Origin: Pseudomonas bubulae
Lineage (GTDB): Bacteria; Pseudomonadota; Gammaproteobacteria; Pseudomonadales; Pseudomonadaceae
NCBI RefSeq assembly: GCF_037023725.1
Contig: NZ_CP146077.1
Span: 320,001-384,000, forward strand
Reading direction: 5' to 3'
DNA: 64,000 nt
The notes beneath the pieces are model-generated. The model made no database searches. It was not told the origin of the DNA and saw only the letters and a program-made list of their open reading frames with translations. Positions 31,676 through 40,875 of this stretch are shown piece by piece. Each line of letters starts with the position of its first letter. The first letter of the stretch is position 1. The translations under genes were made by a program, and so were the position numbers.

Positions 31676-32368
31676 TTGGCCGCCAAGAAGAAACCAGTAC
31701 CCAAGCGTGGTGCCAGCCGGTATCAGGCGCCCGCCAAAAAGCCGATCCCGGGCTGGCTATGGATGGCCATCGGCCTGACCGTGGGCGCCTTTATCGTGTT
31801 TCTGATGAAGCTCGAACCCGGCCAGGGTGATGACGTCAAACGGGTCAAGCAGGAGCAGCAGAAAGCCACGAAAGTGGCCGAAGCCAACAAGACCGCGCCG
31901 AGCCCGACTCAGCCGGCCAAGCCCAAGTACGACTTCTATACCTTGCTGCCCGAGTCTGAAGTGCTCGTGCCGCCAGAAGCCGTGCCCGAGAAGACCCTGC
32001 CTACACCACAAACCGCGCCGCTGGCACCGGTAACACCGGCTGAAGCAGCCAAAATCGACACCGCCCGCGCCCAGGCAGCCTTGAGCGGAATCACTCCGCC
32101 TCCAGCGCCACCTGTCGTCAAGGCGGCACCGGTTACCAAGTTCTTCCTGCAAGCGGGCTCGTTCCGCAAACAGGCCGATGCCGAAAAAGTACGCGCGCAA
32201 ATCATCCTGCTGGGCCAGACCGCTACGGTTGAAGCCGGCACGGTGAAAGACGAAACCTGGTACCGGGTGCTGGTTGGCCCGTTCAGCAATCGCGACCAGT
32301 TGACGGTGGCCCAAAAGCAATTGGCGGGCGGCGGTTTCAACAACCTGTTGTTGCAACAGCGCCGCTGA
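31676..32368 (+). CDS. FtsN-like SPOR-domain protein
   Basis: A 230-residue bitopic protein starting at TTG, one base after argS. A short basic cytoplasmic tail (AAKKKPVPKRGASRYQ) precedes one membrane helix (about 24-42, GWLWMAIGLTVGAFIVFLM). A Pro/Ala-rich periplasmic linker follows, then a C-terminal SPOR domain (about 150-225, KFFLQAGSFRKQADAEKVRAQI). This layout matches FtsN, which activates septal peptidoglycan synthesis; the argS-hslVU position is where Pseudomonas FtsN-type genes lie. It may be the true FtsN, but sequence alone cannot exclude another SPOR protein. Confidence 0.82.
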   Translation: MAAKKKPVPKRGASRYQAPAKKPIPGWLWMAIGLTVGAFIVFLMKLEPGQGDDVKRVKQEQQKATKVAEANKTAPSPTQPAKPKYDFYTLLPESEVLVPPEAVPEKTLPTPQTAPLAPVTPAEAAKIDTARAQAALSGITPPPAPPVVKAAPVTKFFLQAGSFRKQADAEKVRAQIILLGQTATVEAGTVKDETWYRVLVGPFSNRDQLTVAQKQLAGGGFNNLLLQQRR

Positions 32369-32400
32369 CAGCAGCCGCTCCCACGGGATTACGCTACACC

Positions 32401-32488
32401 CTGTGGGAGCGGGCTTGCTCGCGATGGCATCACCGCGATCAGCCTGACACTGCGGGTCGTCTGCATTTCGAGCAAGCCCGCTCCCACA
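32401..32488. repeat. REP doublet (REPIN), GTGGGAGC family
   Basis: Left arm CTGTGGGAGCGGGCTTGCTC... (32401-32425), right arm TTTCGAGCAAGCCCGCTCCC... ending 32488. Close to family consensus; the right arm has TTTCGAG where ATCGCGAG is usual. It lies between the FtsN-like gene and hslV. Confidence 0.9.
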
Positions 32489-32539
32489 ACATCTTCGCCA
32501 AATCCTGCCTCCCCGTTCATCCCCATTCCCTCCCCGCTG

Positions 32540-32566
32540 TTGAAAAATCCGCGACAACCCCCATAT
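32540..32566 (+). promoter_or_regulatory. Sigma-32 (RpoH) heat-shock promoter of hslVU
   Basis: TTGAAA (32540-32545), 13 bases, CCCCATAT (32559-32566). This matches the known RpoH consensus in both boxes and spacing, 46 bases ahead of the hslV start. The hslVU genes are established RpoH targets in enterobacteria. Confidence 0.8.
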
Positions 32567-32611
32567 GTATTTCCATCAGGCATTTTCGCCCCGCTGCGTG
32601 GAGACTCTCCC

Positions 32612-33142
32612 TTGACCACCATCGTTTCAGTACGCCGCCACGGCAAAGTCGTCATGGCTGGCGACGGCCAGGTTTCTCTTGGCAATACCGTGATGAAAGG
32701 CAACGCGAAAAAAGTCCGTCGCCTCTATCACGGCCAGGTCATCGCCGGTTTCGCCGGTGCCACCGCTGATGCATTCACCCTGTTCGAACGCTTTGAAGGC
32801 CAGCTTGAAAAGCACCAGGGCCATCTGGTTCGCGCCGCTGTCGAGTTGGCCAAAGAATGGCGTACCGACCGCTCGCTGAGCCGCCTGGAAGCCATGCTGG
32901 CCGTAGCCAACAAGGACGCATCCTTGATCATCACCGGTAACGGTGACGTGGTTGAGCCTGAAGACGGCTTGATCGCAATGGGTTCGGGCGGTGCATTCGC
33001 CCAGGCAGCGGCCCGTGCCCTGCTGATGAAGACCGAACTGTCGGCCCGCGAAATCGCTGAAACAGCACTCGGTATTGCTGGCGATATCTGCGTATTCACC
33101 AACCACAACATCACTATTGAGGAGCAGGACCTCGCTGAATAA
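32612..33142 (+). CDS. hslV: HslV peptidase subunit of the HslUV protease
   Basis: Proteasome-like Thr peptidase. The TTG at 32612 was chosen because it gives [20 protein letters not shown], in which Thr2 becomes the N-terminal catalytic residue, and because GGAG precedes it by about 8 bases. A longer in-frame reading starts inside the heat-shock promoter and would bury the catalytic Thr. The 176-residue length is normal. [16 protein letters not shown] (Lys33 region) and [17 protein letters not shown] are family signatures. Followed by hslU after 68 bases. Confidence 0.96.
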   Translation: MTTIVSVRRHGKVVMAGDGQVSLGNTVMKGNAKKVRRLYHGQVIAGFAGATADAFTLFERFEGQLEKHQGHLVRAAVELAKEWRTDRSLSRLEAMLAVANKDASLIITGNGDVVEPEDGLIAMGSGGAFAQAAARALLMKTELSAREIAETALGIAGDICVFTNHNITIEEQDLAE

Positions 33143-33210
33143 GTCACCTGCCGGGCCGCTTCAACGGCCCGTTTGTGAACCTTGATTCTGCTAGAGGAAC
33201 GCCAATTATT

Positions 33211-34545
33211 ATGTCCATGACTCCCCGCGAAATTGTCCACGAACTCAATCGCCACATCATCGGCCAGGACGACGCCAAGCGCGCCGTTGCCATCGCGCTG
33301 CGTAACCGCTGGCGCCGGATGCAACTGCCGGAAGAACTGCGCGTTGAAGTGACGCCAAAAAACATCTTGATGATCGGCCCTACCGGCGTCGGTAAAACCG
33401 AGATCGCCCGTCGTCTGGCCAAATTGGCCAACGCACCGTTCATCAAGGTTGAAGCGACGAAGTTCACCGAAGTTGGCTATGTAGGCCGCGACGTCGAGTC
33501 GATCATCCGTGATCTGGCTGATGCTGCAATCAAGCTGCTGCGCGAACAGGAAATCGTAAAGGTTCGCCACCGTGCCGAAGACGCCGCCGAAGAGCGCATC
33601 CTCGACGCCCTGCTGCCTCCTGCCCGCACATTCGGCGAAGAAGCCGCCGTACCGCAGGATTCCAACACTCGCCAGCTGTTCCGCAAGCGTCTGCGTGAAG
33701 GCCAGCTGGACGACAAGGAAATCGAAATCGAAGTCGCCGATGCTGTTGGTGTGGACATCTCCGCGCCGCCTGGCATGGAAGAAATGACCAACCAGTTGCA
33801 AAGCCTGTTTGCCAACATGGGCAAAGGCAAGCGCAAGAGCCGCAAGCTGAAAGTCAAAGAAGCCCTGAAAATGGTGCGTGACGAAGAAGCCGGTCGCCTG
33901 GTTAATGACGAAGAACTCAAGGCCAAGGCCCTGGAAGCGGTCGAACAGCACGGTATCGTGTTTATCGATGAAATCGACAAAGTGGCCAAGCGCGGTAATG
34001 TCGGTGGCGCCGATGTGTCCCGCGAAGGTGTGCAGCGCGACCTGCTGCCGCTGATCGAAGGTTGCACCGTCAATACCAAACTGGGCATGGTCAAGACCGA
34101 CCACATCCTGTTTATCGCCTCCGGCGCGTTCCACCTGAGCAAGCCAAGCGACCTGGTGCCCGAGCTGCAAGGCCGTCTGCCGATCCGCGTTGAACTTAAG
34201 GCGCTGTCGCCACAGGATTTCGAACGCATCCTCAGCGAGCCGCACGCTTCGTTGACCGAGCAATACCGCGAGCTGCTGAAAACCGAAGGCCTGAACATCG
34301 AGTTCATGCCTGAAGGCATCAAGCGCCTGGCCGAAATTGCCTGGCAGGTGAACGAGAAAACCGAGAATATCGGTGCCCGCCGTCTGCACACGCTGCTTGA
34401 ACGTTTGCTCGAAGAAGTGTCCTTCAGCGCCGGTGATATCGCCAGTGCGCAGAATGAGGAGCCTATCCGCATCGACGCCGAATACGTCAACAGCCACCTG
34501 GGCGAACTGGCCGAGAACGAAGACCTCTCGCGCTACATCTTGTAA
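33211..34545 (+). CDS. hslU: HslU ATPase subunit of the HslUV protease
   Basis: AAA+ unfoldase that feeds substrates into HslV. The ATG giving [25 protein letters not shown] is conserved and preceded by AGAGGAAC. The 444-residue protein has Walker [13 protein letters not shown] (about 57-68) and the I-domain (about 110-240). Walker [10 protein letters not shown], the LLPLIEGC pore-side helix and the sensor region [14 protein letters not shown] follow. The C-terminal SRYIL inserts into HslV. Followed by a perfect 10-bp hairpin. Confidence 0.97.
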   Translation: MSMTPREIVHELNRHIIGQDDAKRAVAIALRNRWRRMQLPEELRVEVTPKNILMIGPTGVGKTEIARRLAKLANAPFIKVEATKFTEVGYVGRDVESIIRDLADAAIKLLREQEIVKVRHRAEDAAEERILDALLPPARTFGEEAAVPQDSNTRQLFRKRLREGQLDDKEIEIEVADAVGVDISAPPGMEEMTNQLQSLFANMGKGKRKSRKLKVKEALKMVRDEEAGRLVNDEELKAKALEAVEQHGIVFIDEIDKVAKRGNVGGADVSREGVQRDLLPLIEGCTVNTKLGMVKTDHILFIASGAFHLSKPSDLVPELQGRLPIRVELKALSPQDFERILSEPHASLTEQYRELLKTEGLNIEFMPEGIKRLAEIAWQVNEKTENIGARRLHTLLERLLEEVSFSAGDIASAQNEEPIRIDAEYVNSHLGELAENEDLSRYIL

Positions 34546-34557
34546 GCCCTTTGCACC

Positions 34558-34580
34558 TGTAGCCGCTCTCAGCGGCTACA
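34558..34580. repeat. TGTAGCCGCT hairpin after hslU
   Basis: Perfect inverted repeat TGTAGCCGCT-ctc-AGCGGCTACA, 13 bases past the hslU stop. The arms share their sequence with the outer ends of the larger repeat at 34999-35150, so this is probably a reduced copy of the same family. There is no T-run; it may still act as a 3' stabiliser or weak terminator. Confidence 0.7.
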
Positions 34581-34604
34581 GCGCTTGTGCAATGACCTAA
34601 GGTT

Positions 34605-34982
34605 ATGACCATGATCCCCAGTGCCATCAACCTGCACAAAGCTTCTAAGACCCTCACCCTCAAATACCCGTCCGGCGAAGAGCACCACCTGCCGGCCGAG
34701 TTTCTGCGCGTGCACTCGCCGTCTGCCGAGGTTCAGGGCCACGGCAATCCGATTCTGCAATTTGGCAAGATCAATGTCGGCTTGAGCAAGATCGAACCCG
34801 CAGGCCAGTACGCGTTGAAACTGACCTTCGATGACGGTCACGACAGCGGGCTGTTTACCTGGGACTACCTCTACCAACTCGGCGTGCGCCAGCAAGAGCT
34901 GTGGGCGGATTACTTGCAGGAACTGAAAAAAGCCGGCAAGTCCCGCGACCCTTCGGTGTCGGTGGTCAAATTGATGCTCTGA
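34605..34982 (+). CDS. DUF971 (gamma-butyrobetaine hydroxylase N-terminal-like) protein
   Basis: A 125-residue single-domain protein (MTMIPSAINLHKASKTLTLKY..., LPAEFLRVHSPSAEVQGHG, FDDGHDSGLFTWDYLYQLG). The core matches the small DUF971 domain also found at the N-terminus of gamma-butyrobetaine dioxygenases. No enzyme active site is present. In Pseudomonas it conventionally follows hslU and precedes phaC1, but here phaF follows. Function unknown; an alternative ATG lies two codons in. Confidence 0.8.
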   Translation: MTMIPSAINLHKASKTLTLKYPSGEEHHLPAEFLRVHSPSAEVQGHGNPILQFGKINVGLSKIEPAGQYALKLTFDDGHDSGLFTWDYLYQLGVRQQELWADYLQELKKAGKSRDPSVSVVKLML

Positions 34983-34998
34983 GCCGGCTGCAGCTTTT

Positions 34999-35150
34999 TT
35001 GTAGCCGCTGAGGCGCGCGTAGCGAGGCTGCGCCCGGCGGCGAAGCCGTCGTAGAACCATCCACTCCGGTTATTCAGATGCACTGCGTTTACCGGATTTA
35101 CGACGGCTTCGCCGCCGGGCGCAGCCTCGCGCGGCTCGTCAGCGGCTACA
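34999..35150. repeat. Large inverted repeat (TGTAGCCGCTGA family) at the reduced pha locus
   Basis: Left arm 35000-35053 begins TGTAGCCGCTGA and contains GAGGCTGCGCCCGGCGGCGA. Right arm 35099-35150 is its inverse complement with a few changes near the CGCGCG stretch. The spacer is 45 bases. Layout is that of a REP doublet but of a different family from the GTGGGAGC repeats. The right arm overlaps the end of phaF: the phaF TAG stop (35146-35148) is the TAG of TGTAGCCGCTGA. Confidence 0.85.
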
Positions 35151-35814
35151 AAGTGGAAGTCGTTCCCTTGGCATCAACCGCTGGCGCTTTAGGCGCTACT
35201 GGTTTCTTGGCCGCAGGTTTTTTGGCGGCCGGTTTGGCGGCTGCTGGCTTGCTCGCGGCCGCAGGAGCTTTAACAGCAGCGGGCTTGGCTGCAGGTTTGG
35301 CCGCAGGCTTGGCAGCCGCTTTGGCAACCGCAGGTTTTGCCGCAGCCTTGGCCGGTGCCGCCTTGCTCGCAACCGGCGCCTTGCTGGCCGCAACTTTGGC
35401 AGCCGCCGCAGTCAGCTTCTCGATATGCTTGGTCAGGGTCTCGACCTTGGCATGCAACGCCTTGACCTCATCACGGCTGGGGACACCCAAGCGGGTAATG
35501 GCGCTATTAAGGCGCTTGTCGAAAGCCTCTTCGAACTCGCCCCACTTTTCCAGGGCCAGATCCTTGACATCTTCAACCCGCGAGCGCGCGGACGATGTCG
35601 ATGATTTAACGCCCTCGGCCACTTTGTGCCCGGCATCCTTGGCCAGTTTTTCGGCCTTTTCGCCATCCTTGACCAGGGTGTCGAAGAGCTTGCTGCCATC
35701 GGTATCAATTTTCGAGTACACACCCAAACCAGCCAGCCAGATTTTTCGTGAGTACTCTTCCACCTTGCCTACCCAGGTGTTGCTGTCTTTAGCAGTCGGT
35801 TTTTTCGCAGCCAT
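35146..35814 (-). CDS. phaF: PhaF-type phasin with histone-like Lys/Ala/Pro tail
   Basis: PhaF coats polyhydroxyalkanoate granules and binds DNA, helping granule segregation. The ATG giving MAAKKPTAKDSNTWVGKVEEYSRKI was chosen with GAGGGG upstream. The 222-residue protein has an N-terminal phasin domain (about 10-110, WLAGLGVYSKIDTDGSKLFDTLV) and a short coiled coil (about 115-135). The AAKPAA-repeat tail (about 140-215) resembles histone H1. The usual partners phaI and phaC1-phaZ-phaC2-phaD are not beside it. The stop codon lies inside a REP-like repeat. Confidence 0.88.
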   Translation of the reverse strand: MAAKKPTAKDSNTWVGKVEEYSRKIWLAGLGVYSKIDTDGSKLFDTLVKDGEKAEKLAKDAGHKVAEGVKSSTSSARSRVEDVKDLALEKWGEFEEAFDKRLNSAITRLGVPSRDEVKALHAKVETLTKHIEKLTAAAAKVAASKAPVASKAAPAKAAAKPAVAKAAAKPAAKPAAKPAAVKAPAAASKPAAAKPAAKKPAAKKPVAPKAPAVDAKGTTSTL

Positions 35815-35958
35815 CGTGTTCCCCTCAATGTCATGTCGCGACGCCGGTGAGCAGGATCGTCGAATCATCAAGATGAACAAAGGTGCTCACCTGCATCAGG
35901 TTTAGACGTTAAACCGCCTTGTATCAAGGGCGCGGCCGCTATTAGACCGGCAACACGA

Positions 35959-36234
35959 CTACGCCAGCGCCTTATCCAGCGAGCGTTCGATTTCCGACTG
36001 GATCATGCCGCTCATCGCCGACATCAACAGGCCCAGTTCCACATCGACCTTGACGTTGTTGTCGCTGATTAGCAGGGTGCCATTCACTCCCGAGCGCTTC
36101 AGTTTTACCGTGTCGCCCGCCCAGGTAGGGGTCAGGCCATACTGGCTGGCCAGTTTCTCGACCAAAGGACGGGCTTTCTCACGTGCGGCCTCAAGGCCCA
36201 GACTGTGGGTACGTTCAACGCTGATACGCGCCAT
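35959..36234 (-). CDS. Polyhydroxyalkanoic acid system family protein
   Basis: A 91-residue protein ([34 protein letters not shown]..., ending [14 protein letters not shown]) of the small family found next to pha genes. It has an alpha-helical N-terminus and a beta-rich middle ([26 protein letters not shown]). Start chosen at the internal conserved ATG. Divergent from ubiE with a 106-base gap. Function is not established; the name comes from genome context in PHA producers. Confidence 0.8.
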   Translation of the reverse strand: MARISVERTHSLGLEAAREKARPLVEKLASQYGLTPTWAGDTVKLKRSGVNGTLLISDNNVKVDVELGLLMSAMSGMIQSEIERSLDKALA

Positions 36235-36340
36235 GGCGTGGCTCCTGATAAATAAAGCCGCCACTATACATTCACCCTCGCCAAGACAAAGCCGGCCACC
36301 GGGATTAGAATGGCCAGCATTCTCTTTTGGTGACAGCGAT

Positions 36341-37111
36341 ATGACTGATCAGCGCAAAGGCAGCGATGCCGAACCCACCACTCACTTCGGCTTCAAAAAC
36401 GTACCGGAAAGCCAGAAGGCCGAGAAAGTCGCCGAGGTTTTCCACTCTGTAGCCGGCAAATATGACCTGATGAACGACGTTCTGTCAGGCGGCATGCACC
36501 GTCTGTGGAAGCGTTTTACCATCGAGCTGTCCGGTGTACGCCCGGGCAACAAGGTGCTGGACATCGCTGGCGGTACCGGCGATCTGGCCCGCAAGTTCTC
36601 CCATCTGGTTGGCCCTACCGGCCAGGTCGTGCTGGCTGATATCAACGCGTCCATGCTTAAAGTCGGCCGTGACCGCCTGCTGGACAAGGGCGTAGCCGGC
36701 AATATCGAGTTCGTTCAGGCCGACGCTGAAAAGCTGCCGTTCCCGGACAACTATTTCGATTGCGTGACCATCGCTTTCGGCCTGCGCAACGTGACCCACA
36801 AGGAAGACGCCCTGCGCTCCATGCTGCGCGTGCTGAAGCCGGGCGGCCGCCTGTTGGTACTGGAGTTCTCCAAGCCGACCAACGCGCTGATGTCCAAGGT
36901 CTACGACACCTACTCGTTCGCTTTCATGCCGATGGTGGGCAAGCTGATCCTCAACGACCCGGAAAGCTATCGCTACCTGGCAGAATCGATCCGCATGCAC
37001 CCGGACCAGGAAACCCTGAAGTCGATGATGGTCGAGGCCGGTTTTGACCGCGTGACCTATCACAACATGACCTCAGGTATCGTCGCCCTGCATCGCGGCA
37101 TCAAGCCCTGA
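36341..37111 (+). CDS. ubiE: Ubiquinone/menaquinone C-methyltransferase UbiE
   Basis: SAM-dependent C-methylation of the demethoxyquinol in ubiquinone synthesis. The ATG giving [19 protein letters not shown] is the conserved start; a longer frame covers the neighbour gene antisense. The 256-residue protein has the SAM-binding motif [15 protein letters not shown] (about 69-83) and the signatures [18 protein letters not shown] and [11 protein letters not shown]. The stop overlaps the ubiJ ATG (TGATG). Confidence 0.97.
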   Translation: MTDQRKGSDAEPTTHFGFKNVPESQKAEKVAEVFHSVAGKYDLMNDVLSGGMHRLWKRFTIELSGVRPGNKVLDIAGGTGDLARKFSHLVGPTGQVVLADINASMLKVGRDRLLDKGVAGNIEFVQADAEKLPFPDNYFDCVTIAFGLRNVTHKEDALRSMLRVLKPGGRLLVLEFSKPTNALMSKVYDTYSFAFMPMVGKLILNDPESYRYLAESIRMHPDQETLKSMMVEAGFDRVTYHNMTSGIVALHRGIKP

Positions 37112-37734
37112 TGTTGCTGCGCGGCCTTCTCGCCAGCGTCGAACACGGCGTCAACCGCGTATTGCGGCTGGACAGCACGGCCCTGGCGCGTTTGCGCCCC
37201 TTGACCGGCAAGTTGATTGCCGTCGATTGCGCCAGCCCTTCGCTGCACCTGTTTATTCTGCCCAGCGAAGAAGGCCTGATGCTGGCGAGCCAATGGGCAG
37301 CCGAGCCTGACTGCACCCTGCGCGCGCCTGCCTCCAGCCTGTTGCGCCTTGCTCTGAGCAAGGACAAGAGCGCCATCCTGCACAGCCCTGAAGTCGAACT
37401 CGAAGGCGACAGCGCTGTGTTGATGGAATTGGCGGCGGTGCTGCAAGACCTGGAACTGGATTGGGAGTATGAACTTTCGAACTGGATCGGGCCTGTGGCA
37501 ACGGCATTGATCGGTGGCCATGTACGCAGCCGCGCCAACTGGTATCAACAAGGTTTCGCCAGCATCAACCAGAACCTGGCCGAATACCTGAGCGAAGAAG
37601 CCCGCACTTTGGTCGGAGAACGTGAGGCGCAAGCGCGCTTTGACGAGCTGGACCAACTCAAACTCGACCTGGATCGCCTTGAGGCGCGCTTCGAGCGCCT
37701 TTGCCGATCCCTCAATTCCAGCGATAACGCATGA
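37111..37734 (+). CDS. ubiJ: Ubiquinone biosynthesis accessory factor UbiJ
   Basis: UbiJ is an SCP2-domain lipid-binding protein that scaffolds the soluble Ubi complex for the late ubiquinone steps. The 207-residue protein has an N-terminal SCP2-like fold (about 15-115) and a C-terminal coiled coil (about 165-205, [28 protein letters not shown]). The gene overlaps ubiE at its start and ubiB at its end (ATGA), forming the ubiEJB operon found throughout gammaproteobacteria. Confidence 0.93.
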   Translation: MLLRGLLASVEHGVNRVLRLDSTALARLRPLTGKLIAVDCASPSLHLFILPSEEGLMLASQWAAEPDCTLRAPASSLLRLALSKDKSAILHSPEVELEGDSAVLMELAAVLQDLELDWEYELSNWIGPVATALIGGHVRSRANWYQQGFASINQNLAEYLSEEARTLVGEREAQARFDELDQLKLDLDRLEARFERLCRSLNSSDNA

Positions 37735-39335
37735 AGCTGCTTGCCATACGCCGTTTGTTCCGCATCCAGCGCGTCGTCATTCGCTACCGGCTCGATGACC
37801 TGCTGTTCGCCCTGCCCTTGCCGTGGTGGATGTTGTCCCTGCGCTATGCACTGCCGTGGCGCTGGTTCCCGCGCAAAAAACTGGAGCTGAGCCGCGGTGC
37901 CGCCCTGCGCCTGGCGTTGCAGGATCTGGGGCCGATTTTCATCAAGTTCGGCCAGATCCTTTCGACCCGCCGCGACCTGCTGCCCGCCGATATCGCCGAT
38001 GAGCTGATGCTGCTGCAAGACCGCGTACCGCCGTTTGACCCGCAGTTGGCAGTCAAGCTGATCGAAGAACAGCTAGGTGCCCGGATCAGTGAAGTGTTCA
38101 GCCGTTTTGATATCGAACCACTGGCCTCGGCCTCGGTGGCCCAGGTTCACTCGGCCAAACTCAAGACCGGCGAAGAAGTGGTGGTCAAGGTTGTACGCCC
38201 GGGCCTCAAGCCGATCATCGGCTCCGACCTGGCCTGGCTGTTTATCCTCGCCCGCACTGCCGAGCGTTTGAGCGCAGACGCCCGCCTGCTGCATCCGGTG
38301 GATGTGGTCAGTGACTACGAAAAAACCATTTACGACGAACTCGATCTGTTGCGTGAAGCGGCCAATGCCAGCCAGCTCAAGCGCAACTTCGAAGGCTCGC
38401 CGCTGATGTATGTGCCGCAAGTCTACTGGGACTGGTGCCGCCCGAAAGTGTTGGTGATGGAGCGCATCTACGGGATCCAGGTCACCGACCTTGCGGCCCT
38501 GGCCGATCAGCGCACCGACATGAAAATGCTAGCCGAACGTGGCGTGGAGATTTTCTTCACCCAGGTGTTCCGCGACAGCTTCTTTCATGCCGACATGCAC
38601 CCCGGCAACATTTTTGTCAGCACCGTGAACCCGTGGGCCCCGCAATACATCGCCATCGACTGCGGCATTGTCGGCAGCCTGACCCCCGAGGACCAGGACT
38701 ATCTGGCGCGCAACCTGTTCGCCTTTTTCAAGCGCGATTACCGGCGCGTGGCGCAGTTGCACATCGATTCAGGCTGGGTACCGGCGCACACCAAGCTCAA
38801 CGAGTTTGAAGCGGCGATCCGCACCGTCTGTGAGCCGATCTTCGAAAAGCCGCTGAAGGAGATTTCCTTTGGCCAGGTGCTTATGCGCCTGTTCCAAACT
38901 GCGCGACGCTTCAATATGGAAGTTCAGCCACAGTTGGTGCTGCTGCAAAAAACCCTGCTCAATATCGAAGGCCTGGGCCGCCAGCTGTACCCCGACCTGG
39001 ATTTGTGGAGTACCGCCCAGCCGTTCCTTGAGCGCTGGATGCGTGAGCGCGTCAGCCCCAAGACCCTGCTGCGCAACCTGCACAGCCAGGTCGAGCAGAT
39101 CCCGCATCTGGCCGGCATGACCCGCGACTTGCTCGAACGCATGTCGCAGCCCCATGCCCATAACAAACAATTGGTCGTGCGCGAACCCCGTGACAGCTGG
39201 TTCCTGCGCCTGATCGGTGCCGGGCATCTGGCCGCTGGCGCATTACTGGCCAGTATTGGCCCGCTACACACTGCAGGCTATTGGCCTGCCGGCATAATGC
39301 TGGCCGTGGGCTTGTATCTGATCGTGCGCCGATAG
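37731..39335 (+). CDS. ubiB: Ubiquinone biosynthesis kinase-like protein UbiB
   Basis: Atypical membrane-anchored kinase/ATPase of the ABC1/COQ8 family needed for ubiquinone synthesis. The 534-residue protein has the KxGQ motif ([16 protein letters not shown], about 72-87) and the Ala-rich loop ASVAQVHSA. The catalytic DMHPGNIF and metal-binding IDCGIVG (about 285-315) follow. Two C-terminal membrane helices end at residue 534 ([27 protein letters not shown]). Third gene of the operon. Confidence 0.96.
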   Translation: MKLLAIRRLFRIQRVVIRYRLDDLLFALPLPWWMLSLRYALPWRWFPRKKLELSRGAALRLALQDLGPIFIKFGQILSTRRDLLPADIADELMLLQDRVPPFDPQLAVKLIEEQLGARISEVFSRFDIEPLASASVAQVHSAKLKTGEEVVVKVVRPGLKPIIGSDLAWLFILARTAERLSADARLLHPVDVVSDYEKTIYDELDLLREAANASQLKRNFEGSPLMYVPQVYWDWCRPKVLVMERIYGIQVTDLAALADQRTDMKMLAERGVEIFFTQVFRDSFFHADMHPGNIFVSTVNPWAPQYIAIDCGIVGSLTPEDQDYLARNLFAFFKRDYRRVAQLHIDSGWVPAHTKLNEFEAAIRTVCEPIFEKPLKEISFGQVLMRLFQTARRFNMEVQPQLVLLQKTLLNIEGLGRQLYPDLDLWSTAQPFLERWMRERVSPKTLLRNLHSQVEQIPHLAGMTRDLLERMSQPHAHNKQLVVREPRDSWFLRLIGAGHLAAGALLASIGPLHTAGYWPAGIMLAVGLYLIVRR

Positions 39336-39374
39336 CCAGCCCCGGTCGAGGCTGGCAAACTGTTAATTCACCAG

Positions 39375-39396
39375 GCCTCAGCCACAGGGCTGAGGC
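39375..39396 (+). promoter_or_regulatory. Hairpin between ubiB and hisI
   Basis: Perfect 9-bp stem GCCTCAGCC-acag-GGCTGAGGC, 40 bases after ubiB and 18 before hisI. There is no T-run, so it is not a standard terminator; it could cap the ubi mRNA 3' end or shape the hisI leader. Confidence 0.5.
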
Positions 39397-39414
39397 AGGT
39401 TGTCGGAGTCGAAC

Positions 39415-39816
39415 ATGAAAGACTGGCTGGACGAGATCAAATGGGACAACGACGGCCTGGTGCCGGCGATTGCCCAGGACCACAAAACCGGGCGCGTACT
39501 GATGATGGCCTGGATGAACCGCGAGGCACTGAGCCTGACGGCAACCGAGAACCGTGCCATCTACTGGTCACGTTCCCGTGGCAAGCTGTGGCGCAAGGGC
39601 GAAGAGTCCGGCCATGTGCAAAAGCTGCATGAAATGCGCCTGGACTGCGACGCCGACGTGATCATCCTGATGGTCGAACAAATCGGTGATATCGCCTGCC
39701 ATACCGGCCGTCAGAGCTGCTTCTACCGCGTGTACGAAAACGCCGAGTGGAAGATCGTCGACCCGGTACTTAAAGATCCGCACGCCATTTACCAAGCAGG
39801 GCACTCCCATGACTGA
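39415..39816 (+). CDS. hisI: Phosphoribosyl-AMP cyclohydrolase
   Basis: Third step of histidine synthesis: opens the purine ring of PR-AMP. The 133-residue protein begins [21 protein letters not shown] (start chosen at the conserved ATG; five codons upstream are an alternative). Zinc and magnesium ligands are visible in LDCDADVI and [11 protein letters not shown]. Separate from HisE, as in other Pseudomonas, unlike the fused enterobacterial HisIE. The stop overlaps hisE by 8 bases. Confidence 0.97.
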   Translation: MKDWLDEIKWDNDGLVPAIAQDHKTGRVLMMAWMNREALSLTATENRAIYWSRSRGKLWRKGEESGHVQKLHEMRLDCDADVIILMVEQIGDIACHTGRQSCFYRVYENAEWKIVDPVLKDPHAIYQAGHSHD

Positions 39817-40141
39817 CACTCTGAGCCGCGTAGCCCAAGTGCTCGAAGCGCGCAAAGGCGCAACCCCGGACAGCTCCTATGTGGCCAGTCTGTACCACAA
39901 GGGCCTGAACAAGATTCTGGAAAAGGTCGGCGAAGAGTCGATCGAGACCATCATCGCCGCCAAGGACGCTGCCATCAGCGGTGATTGCAGCGATGTCATC
40001 TACGAAACAGCCGATCTGTGGTTCCATAGCATGATCATGCTGGCCCAGCTGGGGCAGCATCCTCAGGCCGTACTGGATGAACTGGAACGTCGTATCGGCA
40101 CCTCCGGCCATGTGGAAAAAGCCTCGCGGCCGTCCACCTAA
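39809..40141 (+). CDS. hisE: Phosphoribosyl-ATP pyrophosphatase
   Basis: Second step of histidine synthesis: hydrolyses PR-ATP to PR-AMP. The ATG giving [17 protein letters not shown] overlaps the end of hisI. The 110-residue all-helical MazG-like protein carries [14 protein letters not shown] (metal-binding Glu residues) and [17 protein letters not shown]. Followed after 24 bases by tatA, which has its own good ribosome site. Confidence 0.96.
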   Translation: MTDTLSRVAQVLEARKGATPDSSYVASLYHKGLNKILEKVGEESIETIIAAKDAAISGDCSDVIYETADLWFHSMIMLAQLGQHPQAVLDELERRIGTSGHVEKASRPST

Positions 40142-40165
40142 CCCTTATTTGCAAAGGAACAGATC

Positions 40166-40444
40166 ATGGGCATTTTTGACTGGAAACACTGGATCGTCAT
40201 TCTGGTAGTCGTAGTCCTTGTCTTCGGCACCAAAAAACTGAAAAACCTGGGCACGGATGTCGGCGAATCGATCAAGGGCTTTCGCAAGGCCATGAACGAC
40301 GACGAAAAGCCTGCCGAGCCCGTGGTTCCACCTGCGCAGCCAACCGCCGCGCCGCAGCCGCACACCACTTCGACCCTGAACGAGCCGCACACCATCGACG
40401 TGCAGGCGCAAAAAGTCGAAGAGCCGACCCGCAAAGACGTGTGA
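40166..40444 (+). CDS. tatA: Sec-independent translocase subunit TatA
   Basis: TatA forms the variable pore for folded, twin-arginine proteins. The 92-residue protein has a short N-terminal membrane helix ([24 protein letters not shown], residues 6-29) with the conserved FG hinge. An amphipathic helix ([17 protein letters not shown]) and an acidic/Pro-rich tail follow. AAAGGAAC precedes the ATG. First gene of tatABC. Confidence 0.96.
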   Translation: MGIFDWKHWIVILVVVVLVFGTKKLKNLGTDVGESIKGFRKAMNDDEKPAEPVVPPAQPTAAPQPHTTSTLNEPHTIDVQAQKVEEPTRKDV

Positions 40445-40454
40445 GCCAAAACTA

Positions 40455-40871
40455 ATGTTCGGTATCAGCTTCAGTGAACTGCTGCTCGTCGGCCTGGTGG
40501 CCCTGCTGGTGCTCGGCCCCGAGCGCTTGCCGGGTGCTGCACGCACGGCGGGCCTGTGGATCGGGCGCCTGAAACGCAGCTTTAATGCGATCAAACAGGA
40601 AGTTGAACGGGAAATCGGCGCGGACGAAATACGTCGGCAGCTGCACAACGAACATATCCTGTCGATGGAAGAGGAAGCCAAGAAAATTCTGGCTCCGCTG
40701 CAGGACGCTGTGAAGCCGTTAACGCCCACCGAGCCACCTGTCAGTACCGCTCCCGTCGCACACCCAGAGTCTGCGAGCGCTGCGCCCGTGACCCTGAGCA
40801 AAACCGCGTCCGCCCCTGCGCCGCAACCGGCAGCGCCACACGACCCCACCCTGCCACCGCGAGCCCCTTAA
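40455..40871 (+). CDS. tatB: Sec-independent translocase subunit TatB
   Basis: Partner of TatC in the substrate receptor. The 138-residue protein opens [26 protein letters not shown], with the conserved Glu8 and the LGPERLP hinge. An amphipathic helix and coiled-coil segment (about 30-80) and a Pro/Ala-rich tail follow. It lies 10 bases after tatA and 4 before tatC. Confidence 0.95.
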   Translation: MFGISFSELLLVGLVALLVLGPERLPGAARTAGLWIGRLKRSFNAIKQEVEREIGADEIRRQLHNEHILSMEEEAKKILAPLQDAVKPLTPTEPPVSTAPVAHPESASAAPVTLSKTASAPAPQPAAPHDPTLPPRAP

Positions 40872-40875
40872 GCGC

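Noticed and set aside
32728..34497. Open frame of 589 codons opposite hslVU
   Set aside because: Spans two confirmed genes in antisense; no domain or start signal.
36005..36340. N-terminal extension of UbiE by 112 residues
   Set aside because: The extension is the antisense of the PHA-system gene and has no methyltransferase similarity; the internal ATG is conserved.
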